DNA of 27,758 bases from the NCBI GenBank assembly GCA_964369625.1, contig CAYJFC010000018.1, positions 1 through 27,758 on the forward strand, given 5' to 3'. Under the pieces are notes generated by a model, which saw nothing but the letters and a program-made list of their open reading frames with translations, made no database searches and was not told where the DNA came from. The position numbers were made by a program, and so were the translations under genes. This DNA comes from CAKOSP01 sp964369625 (GTDB lineage Bacteria > Bacillota_I > Bacilli_A > RF39 > UBA660). This document shows positions 8,257 through 14,932 of this stretch, piece by piece; within the stretch, counting starts at the first letter, position 1, and each line of letters starts with the position of its first letter.

Positions 8257-8285
8257 ATATTACTACAAAATATCATTTTTGTCAA
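8257..8285 (-). promoter_or_regulatory. Possible internal promoter for greA
   Basis: On the minus strand a perfect -35 TTGACA (8280-8285), inside the last codons of the U32 gene, is followed after 17 bp by TAATAT (8257-8262), a partial -10. It would allow greA to be expressed independently. Confidence 0.45.
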
Positions 8286-9453
8286 ATATTTTCACTCTCA
8301 TAAATGAGTTTTCACATACCTCGGTTTCTAGCTTTAATTTCACTATCATTTTTGGATGCCTTGCAATATCTATTTCTTCTAAGTTGTCATTATATATTGT
8401 ATTTACTTCATATGTAAAAGTTTCCATATTTGGTCCAAAAAATTCAACTACGTCACCTTTTTTTAAATAATTTCTTTGCTCTAAGGTAACAATTTTAGTA
8501 TGTTTATCATATGACTTAACTATACCTAGAAAATCTTTATTTGTTACTTCTTGTCTATCACTAAAGTATTGGTCATTATAATCTGTATCTTTAGAAAAAA
8601 ATTGCGAAGCAGATTCTCTATTAGCACATCTATTTAAAATATTTAAATAATATACTTCCTCTTTTTTTGTCAATTTATTACTTATTACTAAATCAAATAT
8701 TTTTCTATACGAGCTTATCATAGTAGCTATATAATATACTGATCTCATTCTACCTTCAACTTTATAAGATACAACTCCTAAACTCATCATTTCTTTTATA
8801 TTCTCAATCATATTTAAATCTTTAGGCATCATAGTAAAATCAGGATTATTTTTATTTTTAAAACACCATCTGCATACTTGAGCACAACCACCTCTATTAG
8901 CATCTCTAAGTGTTGTAATATTTGATAATACGCACTTACCACTAAAAGATATGCACATCGATCCATGAATAAATACTTCAGTTTCCACTTTAGTATTATT
9001 TATTATTCTTTTAATTTCTTTTTTATTAGTTTCTCTTGCTAAAACAATGCGTTTAATCCCAAGAGATTGCCAAAACTTAGTACTATATTCATTATATGTA
9101 CTAGCTTGCGTAGATAATACCATAAACAAATTAAGCCCAAGTTTTTTTACTCTATTAATAACTACTATATCACTTACAATAATGCCATCTACAGATATAT
9201 CATTTAGATAAATTAAATACTCATCTAAATTATTTAAATCCTCTTCATGAAATGATATATTGATTGTTACATATAATTTTTTGTTTAAACTGTGAGTGTA
9301 CTCTGTTGCCTTTTTTATTTCTTCTAAAGAAAAGTTTTTGGCATTAGCTCTTAAACTAAAATCCTGTCCACCGATATATATTGCATCAGCTCCATATAAA
9401 AGAGCTATTTTAAGTCTTTCTAAGTCTCCTGCTGGCGCTAATAATTCATACAT
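8263..9453 (-). CDS. trhP2: U32 peptidase-family tRNA U34 hydroxylase (TrhP2/YrrO-like)
   Basis: The 396-aa protein is of the U32 peptidase family, whose bacterial TrhP members form 5-hydroxyuridine at tRNA position 34 rather than acting as proteases. Seen: N-terminal LLAPAGDLERLKIALLYGADAIYIGG (TIM-barrel start), RANAKNFSLEEI, HGSMCISFSGKC and NRGGCAQVCRWCFK. Cys167, 174, 190, 194 and 197 supply the conserved Fe-S ligand set. A C-terminal beta domain (about 310-396) follows. Its start overlaps the upstream trhP1-like stop by one base (ATGA-type), and trmR precedes that, as in B. subtilis yrrM-yrrN-yrrO. Family is secure; the hydroxylase function rests on synteny and known family members. Confidence 0.85.
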   Translation of the reverse strand: MYELLAPAGDLERLKIALLYGADAIYIGGQDFSLRANAKNFSLEEIKKATEYTHSLNKKLYVTINISFHEEDLNNLDEYLIYLNDISVDGIIVSDIVVINRVKKLGLNLFMVLSTQASTYNEYSTKFWQSLGIKRIVLARETNKKEIKRIINNTKVETEVFIHGSMCISFSGKCVLSNITTLRDANRGGCAQVCRWCFKNKNNPDFTMMPKDLNMIENIKEMMSLGVVSYKVEGRMRSVYYIATMISSYRKIFDLVISNKLTKKEEVYYLNILNRCANRESASQFFSKDTDYNDQYFSDRQEVTNKDFLGIVKSYDKHTKIVTLEQRNYLKKGDVVEFFGPNMETFTYEVNTIYNDNLEEIDIARHPKMIVKLKLETEVCENSFMRVKIFDKNDIL

Positions 9454-10229
9454 TATTTATCACCTGCCTTAAGTTTATATATTGTCTTTTTATATAAAAA
9501 ATTAGTATTTAAATTTTCTGTTTTATTTAAATCATTTATGAAGTCATCTAAATTTATATTAAACAAATTCACTATTATGTATTTTATATTTTTACGATAC
9601 TTTTCATGTAGTCCATTAAATACTTTATTTTCATATATAACTGTACCAGCTTCTGTTTCTACTGTTATGAATTTAAAATCAGTATTTTCAAGTTCTAATT
9701 TATTTTTATACGGCACTTTATGATAATCAGAATAATTTTTATTAAGTGTTCTTTTGGAATACGATGCAGGAATATAACCATATCCATAAATACATAAATC
9801 ACTATAACTATTATCTAAAATATAATTAACTTCTTCTATTGTTAAATCAGTTGGAATAACTACTGAAGTAGTATATTTTAAAAATTCTTTTATACTTTCT
9901 ACATTGGTGTTAAAATGACTTAAATATAATATTTTTTCAAAATTCATATCCTTGGTTATTTGAATAACCCCTAAATCTTCAAAAACGATGCCTATAATAT
10001 TCTTAGGCAATATATTTAAAATATTCCTTAAAAGATCTAATTCATCACTAGTAAGCATTTTATTAATATATAAATACGCATTAGATACAGTAATATCTTT
10101 TATTTCAAAATATTTGTTAAATCCCACAGAAAAAAACTTAAGAGGAAATAAAAATTTAGTAACTTCCATTTTCTTAAGTATATTTGTATCTTCTAAATTT
10201 TCTACTACTACCAAATATTTATTTTTCAT
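9453..10229 (-). CDS. trhP1: Degenerate U32-family partner (TrhP1/YrrN-like)
   Basis: The 258-aa protein sits where B. subtilis has yrrN (trhP1), between trmR and the second U32 gene, and overlaps both (11 bp and 1 bp). Similarity is weak. Visible U32-like features are the barrel-like alternation of beta strands and helices, VVIPTDLTIEEVNYIL, and a DLCIYGYGYIPASYSKR segment at the place where family members have YGR-P-LM. It has a single cysteine and no Fe-S ligand set. It is shorter than usual U32 proteins and lacks the AP-G-x-x-x-L start. I infer a non-catalytic or structural partner of the downstream U32 enzyme; the gene symbol is positional. Confidence 0.6.
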   Translation of the reverse strand: MKNKYLVVVENLEDTNILKKMEVTKFLFPLKFFSVGFNKYFEIKDITVSNAYLYINKMLTSDELDLLRNILNILPKNIIGIVFEDLGVIQITKDMNFEKILYLSHFNTNVESIKEFLKYTTSVVIPTDLTIEEVNYILDNSYSDLCIYGYGYIPASYSKRTLNKNYSDYHKVPYKNKLELENTDFKFITVETEAGTVIYENKVFNGLHEKYRKNIKYIIVNLFNINLDDFINDLNKTENLNTNFLYKKTIYKLKAGDK

Positions 10230-10815
10230 CTTTTTTTACACTTACAGCTAGTCCGTCTCCAACTTTATAAAACTTAGTAATAAATTCATCATTATCAGTT
10301 AAAAATTCAACATAGTTTTCTAGTTTTTCTACTAACTGTTTTAAATTTTTACTTTCGATAGTCTTTGAATTTCCTACATAACCATGAAAATTAATGTTAT
10401 CTGTTATTATAACTCCACCTGGTGCTAAAAAATGTTTGAATTTTTCAAAAAAATTAATATATTGACACTTTGCAGCATCTATAAATATTAAATCATATTT
10501 AACTTCATCTGATAAATTAACTTCTAATGCATCTTGATATACAACATTAATTTTATTATCAAAACCACATTTTTTTACATTTTTTAAACATTCCATATAG
10601 CGTTTATTATCACGTTCTATAGTTGTTATTTTAGAGTCTAAAGTAACTGATGCCATTAATATAGCAGAATAGCCTATAGCACTCCCTATTTCTAGAATAT
10701 TTTTTATTTTATTTGCTTTTATATATTTCATAATAAAAGCTATTGAATCTTTTTCTATAATTGGAACATTTTGCTCATTAGCGTATTTTTCCATTTCTAA
10801 TATAAGATCTTTCAT
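10219..10815 (-). CDS. trmR: tRNA 5-hydroxyuridine methyltransferase (TrmR/YrrM-like)
   Basis: The 198-aa SAM-dependent O-methyltransferase is of the class I, COMT-like family. Motif I is ILEIGSAIGYSAILMA (about 36-51). TTIERD follows for the ribose-binding acidic residue. YDLIFIDAAK (about 106-115) and the PGGVIITDNI motif complete the fold. In B. subtilis the orthologue YrrM methylates ho5U34 to mo5U34 in tRNA, using the product of the TrhP proteins encoded next to it. Here it precedes both U32 genes and overlaps the first by 11 bp. Generic small-molecule O-methyltransferase is the alternative, but synteny favours TrmR. Confidence 0.85.
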   Translation of the reverse strand: MKDLILEMEKYANEQNVPIIEKDSIAFIMKYIKANKIKNILEIGSAIGYSAILMASVTLDSKITTIERDNKRYMECLKNVKKCGFDNKINVVYQDALEVNLSDEVKYDLIFIDAAKCQYINFFEKFKHFLAPGGVIITDNINFHGYVGNSKTIESKNLKQLVEKLENYVEFLTDNDEFITKFYKVGDGLAVSVKKDEK

Positions 10816-10826
10816 ATTTACTCCTT

Positions 10827-11891
10827 CTATAATTTACCTTCACTACGAAGCTGTGCTACAACTTGATCAAATTCATCTTTAGTTTCTAAAAAGTGAATAT
10901 AACCTGTAGTTACATCAGCTACAAAATATAAATAATTCGTATCTGATGGGTTTAATACTGCTGTAATTGATTCAAAAGATGAATTACATATTGGTCCTAC
11001 TGGAAGACCTATAAAATTAGCATTTCTAGTATTATAACCATTATCGGCATTTAAATCATCTACAGTTAAAATGCTACCCATTTCTTTTTGTACACCATAA
11101 TATGATGTTACATCCATTCCAAGCGACATGTTAATTGCGAGTCTTGAGTATACCACTTGTGCAACTTTTTGTCTACCCGTAGCATCAATTGCCTCCATCT
11201 CCGCAATAGATGCCATAGTAAGTAATTCGTGCACAGAATACTTACTTTCATTAATATTATCTGTTAAGTTACTTAACTTAGATGCTGTATGATCTAACAT
11301 TTTTTCTATTATTTCTTTTATTGATGAAGTCTTATAAAATTCATAAGTATCAGGAAATAAATATCCCTCTAAAGCATAATATATTTTATCGTTTAACACT
11401 TCATCGGATAACATATCATATTTACCAACAAGTTCTTTCATATAAGTTTTATCTTCAAAAACACTTATTACTTCATCATAAGTATAATCAAAATTATCAC
11501 TAATAGTTTCTGCATAATCTGTAATTCTTTTTCCCTCAACAAATACTACACTTATAGTTTCAGAATATAAATTAGTATTACCTGTTGCTATTTGATTTAA
11601 TATATCAGCAGCATTCATAGATCTATCTAATTTATAAGTTCCTGCTTGAAGGTTTAAATTAAAATTAACAAGCAAATAAATATTAGCAGCTAAATCATTT
11701 TTAATAATTCCTGCTTCTACTAAATTATTTGTTATATCAAATTTACTAGTACCACTCTCTATTTTAAATGTAACATATTCATTTTTTGATGTAACGCTAC
11801 TAAGCCCAGTTACAACAAATACTGCAAGTGATATTAAAATAAGTGTTATGCTTGAAATTATTATTATAATTATTTTTTTCTTTTTATTCAT
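10827..11891 (-). CDS. mltG: Endolytic murein transglycosylase MltG (YceG-like)
   Basis: The 354-aa membrane-anchored lytic transglycosylase cleaves nascent glycan strands and helps set glycan length. A basic start (MNKKKK) and one N-terminal membrane helix (about 7-30) are followed by an extracytoplasmic LysM-like region (about 40-105). The YceG domain carries LEGYLFPDTYEFYKT and the catalytic-glutamate region LLTMASIAEMEA (usual ASIVEKEA), then the C-terminal GLPVGPICNSSFESITAVLNP. Length is typical. It overlaps yrzB by 8 bp. It is the wall gene of a cluster otherwise devoted to nucleic acids. Confidence 0.94.
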   Translation of the reverse strand: MNKKKKIIIIIISSITLILISLAVFVVTGLSSVTSKNEYVTFKIESGTSKFDITNNLVEAGIIKNDLAANIYLLVNFNLNLQAGTYKLDRSMNAADILNQIATGNTNLYSETISVVFVEGKRITDYAETISDNFDYTYDEVISVFEDKTYMKELVGKYDMLSDEVLNDKIYYALEGYLFPDTYEFYKTSSIKEIIEKMLDHTASKLSNLTDNINESKYSVHELLTMASIAEMEAIDATGRQKVAQVVYSRLAINMSLGMDVTSYYGVQKEMGSILTVDDLNADNGYNTRNANFIGLPVGPICNSSFESITAVLNPSDTNYLYFVADVTTGYIHFLETKDEFDQVVAQLRSEGKL

Positions 11892-12114
11892 TTTTACCCT
11901 CTAAATTATCCTCATTAAATTTATTTAATATATAATTCATTGCTTCTTTTTCTTTCTTATTTACATATACTAAATTATTAGTGTTCTTACTAGATTTAAC
12001 AAATGTTACTTCATTTGATTTTGATAAATATGCAATATAGCAATATTCTTCTTTTTCTAACACAAAAAGAACTTTATATTTAACATTTTCTATTTCTATA
12101 AAATTATCTTTCAT
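11884..12114 (-). CDS. yrzB: DUF1292 family protein (YrzB-like)
   Basis: The 76-aa acidic/basic mixed protein has the short DUF1292 pattern: an N-terminal strand set IEIENVKYKVLFVLEKEEYCYIAYLSKS and a C-terminal helix. Function of the family is unknown. Position is diagnostic: between ruvX (11-bp overlap) and mltG (8-bp overlap), exactly as yrzB lies in B. subtilis. Slightly short for the family. Confidence 0.8.
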   Translation of the reverse strand: MKDNFIEIENVKYKVLFVLEKEEYCYIAYLSKSNEVTFVKSSKNTNNLVYVNKKEKEAMNYILNKFNEDNLEGKNE

Positions 12115-12523
12115 TTTCCATCTTTCTCATAAATACTTCTAAAATTAAAACTGCAGATAATGTGTCAATTTCATTTCTAAAACTTCTTTCACTTCTTCCA
12201 TTAGTTCTAAATATAGCTTTCGCCTGAAGTGTACTCAATCGTTCATCAATATAATGAATGTTAACTTTGTACTTAATATATTTTTTTAATTTTTCAAATC
12301 TTTCTGTAGCAAAACCACTTGTTCCATCCATATTTTTAGGATATCCTACTGCTAAATCAGTTATACTAAGCATATCCATCATTAAATCAAGTTGAGTTGC
12401 TAAATATTTATAATTATTTTCTTCAAATTTAAGAGTTTTAAGAGGACATGCCATAATATTAGTTTTATCACTAATTGCAATACCACAAGTTTTTGTTCCT
12501 AAATCAATACCCATGTATCTCAT
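12104..12523 (-). CDS. ruvX: RuvX/YqgF-family nuclease fold protein
   Basis: The 139-aa RNase H-fold protein is linked to Holliday junction processing and 16S rRNA 5'-end maturation in other bacteria. Seen: N-terminal YMGIDLGTKTCGIAISD with the first acidic residue (Asp7), then LAVGYPKNMDGTSGFATERFEKL (the VGxPxxxxG motif), YIDERLSTLQA with D-E-R, and the terminal NEIDTLSAVLILEVF with the last Asp. Full acidic set present, normal length. It lies 2 nt after ireB. Confidence 0.93.
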   Translation of the reverse strand: MRYMGIDLGTKTCGIAISDKTNIMACPLKTLKFEENNYKYLATQLDLMMDMLSITDLAVGYPKNMDGTSGFATERFEKLKKYIKYKVNIHYIDERLSTLQAKAIFRTNGRSERSFRNEIDTLSAVLILEVFMRKMENER

Positions 12524-12525
12524 AC

Positions 12526-12768
12526 TTATTTACCTAAATAACCATTTAATATAGCTCTTAAAAGTTCTGAAGAACTATATTTACTTATTTTCTTTCTACA
12601 ATTTTTATAACTAGTTATATATGAATTATCTCCACTTAATATATAACCTACTATTTGATTAGTTGCTTCATAGCCTTTTTCTTCCAAAGCTTCTACTATT
12701 TCATTTAATTCTAAAAGCATTAATTCTTGTTTTAGTACTTTAACATTGTAAATACTTGTTTTATCCAT
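12526..12768 (-). CDS. ireB: IreB family regulatory phosphoprotein (DUF965)
   Basis: The 80-aa protein matches IreB/YrzL: a central LEEKGYEATNQIVGYILSGDNSYITSYKNCRKKISKY block and a C-terminal helix ending ILNGYLG. In enterococci IreB is a substrate of the PASTA kinase IreK and affects cephalosporin resistance; no kinase or phosphatase is encoded in this window. It is the first gene of the cluster, with its own promoter and SD GAGGTG. In B. subtilis alaS lies upstream of the orthologue; here two tRNA genes do. Confidence 0.92.
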   Translation of the reverse strand: MDKTSIYNVKVLKQELMLLELNEIVEALEEKGYEATNQIVGYILSGDNSYITSYKNCRKKISKYSSSELLRAILNGYLGK

Positions 12769-12791
12769 AACTTCACCTCAAGTACGTTTAT

Positions 12792-12820
12792 ATTTTATCA
12801 TATAATTAATATTCAATCAA
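12792..12820 (-). promoter_or_regulatory. Sigma-A promoter of the ireB-greA cluster
   Basis: On the minus strand, -35 TTGATT (12815-12820), 17-bp spacer, -10 TAAAAT (12792-12797). Genes downstream overlap or are closely spaced through trhP2, so this is the likely main promoter. Confidence 0.6.
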
Positions 12821-12850
12821 TATTTGCAAATATTATTATAACTAACCGTC

Positions 12851-12878
12851 AAAAAAAACTAGTTATTACTAACTAGTT
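12851..12878 (-). terminator. Terminator of the tRNA pair
   Basis: Perfect 9-bp arms AACTAGTTA and TAACTAGTT with a 4-nt loop (12857-12878), followed by an 8-T run on the minus strand. It ends the tRNA transcript before the ireB promoter. Confidence 0.75.
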
Positions 12879-12887
12879 ATTTTCCTG

Positions 12888-12973
12888 TGGTGCAGGCAAA
12901 GGGACTTGAACCCCCATGGATGAATCCACTAGATCCTAAGTCTAGCGCGTCTACCAATTTCGCCATGCCTGCA
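12888..12973 (-). tRNA. tRNA-Leu (anticodon UAG), CCA encoded
   Basis: The minus strand folds as a class II tRNA with acceptor TGCAGGC/GCCTGCA, a D-arm with TGGTAGACG, anticodon loop CTTAGGA (12934-12940; anticodon TAG at 12936-12938), a long variable arm typical of leucine, and T-arm GGGTTCAAGTCCC. CCA is encoded at 12888-12890. It follows the upstream tRNA by 6 nt. Confidence 0.95.
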
Positions 12974-12979
12974 TATAAA

Positions 12980-13056
12980 TGGTGGTCCTCGTAGGACTCG
13001 AACCTACGACCGTCCGGTTATGAGCCGGATGCTCTAACCAACTGAGCTAGAGGACC
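12980..13056 (-). tRNA. tRNA with CAU anticodon, most likely tRNA-Ile2, CCA encoded
   Basis: The minus strand folds as a class I tRNA: acceptor GGTCCTC/GAGGACC, anticodon loop CTCATAA (13018-13024), T-arm TAGGTTCGAGTCCTA, encoded CCA (12980-12982). CAU can be initiator Met, elongator Met or lysidine-modified Ile. The body (TAGCTCAGTTGGTTAGAGC, loop CTCATAA, GGTCGTAGG) closely resembles my memory of Bacillus tRNA-Ile(CAU), and the acceptor is fully paired, which excludes the initiator. Assignment to Ile rather than Met is inference. Confidence 0.85.
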
Positions 13057-13068
13057 ACTTGCTTTTTA

Positions 13069-13097
13069 ATTTTAACATAAAAATTATTATGTTGCAA
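13069..13097 (-). promoter_or_regulatory. Sigma-A promoter of the tRNA pair
   Basis: On the minus strand, -35 TTGCAA (13092-13097), 17-bp spacer, -10 TAAAAT (13069-13074). Start of transcription would be about 5 nt before the mature tRNA. Confidence 0.6.
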
Positions 13098-13106
13098 TAA
13101 TAATTT
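13081..13106. repeat. Inverted repeat between divergent promoters
   Basis: Perfect 9-bp arms AAATTATTA (13081-13089) and TAATAATTT (13098-13106) around 8 nt. It covers the -35 of the tRNA promoter and part of the -35 of the dacA promoter. AT-only arms make chance possible; an operator is a speculative reading. Confidence 0.35.
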
Positions 13107-13132
13107 ACTTTATTTTTAGATAATGTTATAAT
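13104..13132 (+). promoter_or_regulatory. Sigma-A promoter of the dacA-like gene
   Basis: Plus strand, -35 TTTACT (13104-13109), 17-bp spacer, -10 TATAAT (13127-13132). The SD GAGGT (13139-13143) begins only 6 nt after the -10, so the leader would be about 10 nt. Confidence 0.6.
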
Positions 13133-13148
13133 TTTTATGAGGTAAGAT

Positions 13149-14339
13149 ATGAAAAAATATATAAAATTATTAATTTTATTAATTATCCCTATTAATATTT
13201 ATGCTCTAGATATTAATTCAGATAATTATATTATGTACAATTTAAATGACAATCAAATTGTTATGGAAAAAGATGCTAAGGAGCAGATATATGTAGCATC
13301 ACTTACAAAAATCACAACTGCTATTGTTGCTATTGAAAATATTGAAAATTTAAATGCAAAAGTAACTATTCCATCAGAAGGTTTAGAAGGATTAATTGAA
13401 GCAAATGCTACCACTGCTGGATTTAAATTAGGGCAAAGCGTTACTTATAAAGATTTATTATATGGCCTAATGCTTCCAAGCGGAGCAGACGCTGCTCAAA
13501 CACTAGCATATTTAATCGGAGGTTCAAATGAAGGCTTTGTGGAACTTATGAATGAATTTGCAAATAAATTAGAATTAGAAACCACTCATTTTACAAACAC
13601 AACAGGACTTCACAATGATGATAACTACTCTTCAGTATATGATGTATCTAAAATATTATTGTATGCGTTAGAAAATGACAATTTTAAAGAAATATTTACA
13701 GCCAGTACTTATTTAATAAGTGATAAAAGTATAACTCTTAAAAATTCATATTTAAGTATAATTGACAGATATGAATTAACAAATAATTATATAACTGGGG
13801 CTAAAACAGGATTTACTGATGAAGCTGGATATTGTTTAGCTTCTACTGGTATTTATGAAGATTTTAATTATTTACTTATTACTGCTGGTGGTGATTATGA
13901 ACAAAAAATACCTAATCACTTAATAGATTCACTAAATATATATGACTATGTTGCGAGCAATTATGATTATATAGATATTTATAAAAAAGGAGATATATTA
14001 AAATATATTACTGCTGAAAATAGTACAAAATCTCAATATAACATATTAGCGCCAGAAGATTTTAGTTATTATACTGATAAAAACATTAATACTGAATCAT
14101 TTACATATATTTATGAAGGCATCGATATTATCACTCCTAGTTATAATAAAGAAATTATAGGTGAAATAAAAGTAAATTATCAAGGATACGAAGTACATAG
14201 CTTTGATGCACTATATGATGATAGTTTAGAATATTCATTATCAGGTCTGGTAAGTGTCTACTGGGAATACATTCTTGGAGGATCGTTATTTGTAGTACTA
14301 CTTCTAATTGGATTATTAAAAAGAAAAAAACGTCGATAG
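13149..14339 (+). CDS. dacA: Membrane-anchored D-alanyl-D-alanine carboxypeptidase (S11 family)
   Basis: The 396-aa wall enzyme trims the terminal D-Ala of peptidoglycan stem peptides outside the cell. An N-terminal signal peptide (MKKYIKLLILLIIPINIYA, 1-19) precedes the penicillin-binding domain with SxxK as SLTK (Ser51, Lys54), second motif SGA (111-113) where SxN is usual, and KTG (219-221, AKTGFTDEAGYCLAS). A C-terminal membrane helix (about 372-390) and a KRKKRR tail anchor it. It is the only large plus-strand gene, divergent from the tRNAs and convergent with the 140-aa gene. The Asn-to-Ala change in motif 2 leaves catalytic efficiency uncertain. Which dac paralogue it is cannot be told. 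Confidence 0.88.
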   Translation: MKKYIKLLILLIIPINIYALDINSDNYIMYNLNDNQIVMEKDAKEQIYVASLTKITTAIVAIENIENLNAKVTIPSEGLEGLIEANATTAGFKLGQSVTYKDLLYGLMLPSGADAAQTLAYLIGGSNEGFVELMNEFANKLELETTHFTNTTGLHNDDNYSSVYDVSKILLYALENDNFKEIFTASTYLISDKSITLKNSYLSIIDRYELTNNYITGAKTGFTDEAGYCLASTGIYEDFNYLLITAGGDYEQKIPNHLIDSLNIYDYVASNYDYIDIYKKGDILKYITAENSTKSQYNILAPEDFSYYTDKNINTESFTYIYEGIDIITPSYNKEIIGEIKVNYQGYEVHSFDALYDDSLEYSLSGLVSVYWEYILGGSLFVVLLLIGLLKRKKRR

Positions 14340-14349
14340 ACGTTTTTTT
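14324..14349. terminator. Bidirectional terminator between dacA and the 140-aa gene
   Basis: Arms AAAAAAACGTC (14324-14334) and GACGTTTTTTT (14339-14349) with loop GATA form a hairpin with a T run on either strand. The dacA stop TAG (14337-14339) lies in the loop, so the 5' arm also encodes the basic C-terminal tail. Confidence 0.8.
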
Positions 14350-14359
14350 ATAACAAGTA

Positions 14360-14782
14360 TTACTTATTATCTTGTAACATATTTAATAAATCTATTTTAA
14401 ACATGTCTTTAGCTTGGTTATTTTTACTTATCATAATACCTTTGTAAGTTGTTAATTCAGATCTATGTCCTTCTAACAAAATATCTTCAGGTGTTATTTT
14501 TTCTAAAATAACTATTTTTTCTTTTGTATGTATTGTATAAACTAATTTTACATCTCCATGAATTTGAGCAAAAGTTTTATCACTTGGTAATTTAAGTTCA
14601 TACGTTTTAGTATTTTTACTTTTATTACTTGAAATTAATTCACCAATACTATTTCCACTTCTAAGAGCTGGATAATATTCGAAGTTTAATTTCTTAAACG
14701 CTAACATATTATATTTCTTTAAAGCTCTTTCTAATTTTCTATATTCATTTTCATCAATGTAGTCTAATACGAATCCTTTCAT
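14360..14782 (-). CDS. Unrecognised 140-aa cytoplasmic protein
   Basis: I do not recognise this gene. The 140-aa product has no signal peptide, membrane helix or cysteine. It begins MKGFVLDYIDENEYRKLERALKKYN (helical), continues with a mixed strand region (ALRSGNSIGELI, KTYELKLPSDKTFAQIHGDVKLVYTIHTKEKIVILEKI) and ends with LLEGHRSELTTYKGIMIS and a helix. The compact alpha/beta pattern would fit a small nucleic-acid-binding or toxin-like fold, but no motif proves it. It is monocistronic, with a perfect consensus promoter and a strong SD (AGGGGG), and ends at a shared bidirectional terminator. Good SD, promoter and length support a real gene. Confidence 0.8.
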   Translation of the reverse strand: MKGFVLDYIDENEYRKLERALKKYNMLAFKKLNFEYYPALRSGNSIGELISSNKSKNTKTYELKLPSDKTFAQIHGDVKLVYTIHTKEKIVILEKITPEDILLEGHRSELTTYKGIMISKNNQAKDMFKIDLLNMLQDNK

Positions 14783-14807
14783 ATATATTACCCCCTACTA
14801 CAAATTA

Positions 14808-14836
14808 ATTATATCATATATGTTACATTTTGTCAA
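14808..14836 (-). promoter_or_regulatory. Perfect-consensus sigma-A promoter of the 140-aa gene
   Basis: On the minus strand, TTGACA (14831-14836), 17-bp spacer, TATAAT (14808-14813). This is the only fully consensus promoter I found in the window, implying strong or repressor-controlled expression. Confidence 0.8.
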
Positions 14837-14897
14837 ATGATGCATATAATTACTACCTTCTGGAACTTAATATTACATCTTTTTTTTATAAAAGTCA

Positions 14898-14932
14898 ATA
14901 AAAAAAGCCCATTTTAAGCTAAAAATGAACTT
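14898..14932 (-). terminator. Terminator of the 585-aa surface protein gene
   Basis: Arms AAGTTCATTTT and AAAATGGGCTT (11 bp with two G-U pairs, 14905-14932) around a 6-nt loop, followed by a T run on the minus strand. Confidence 0.75.
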
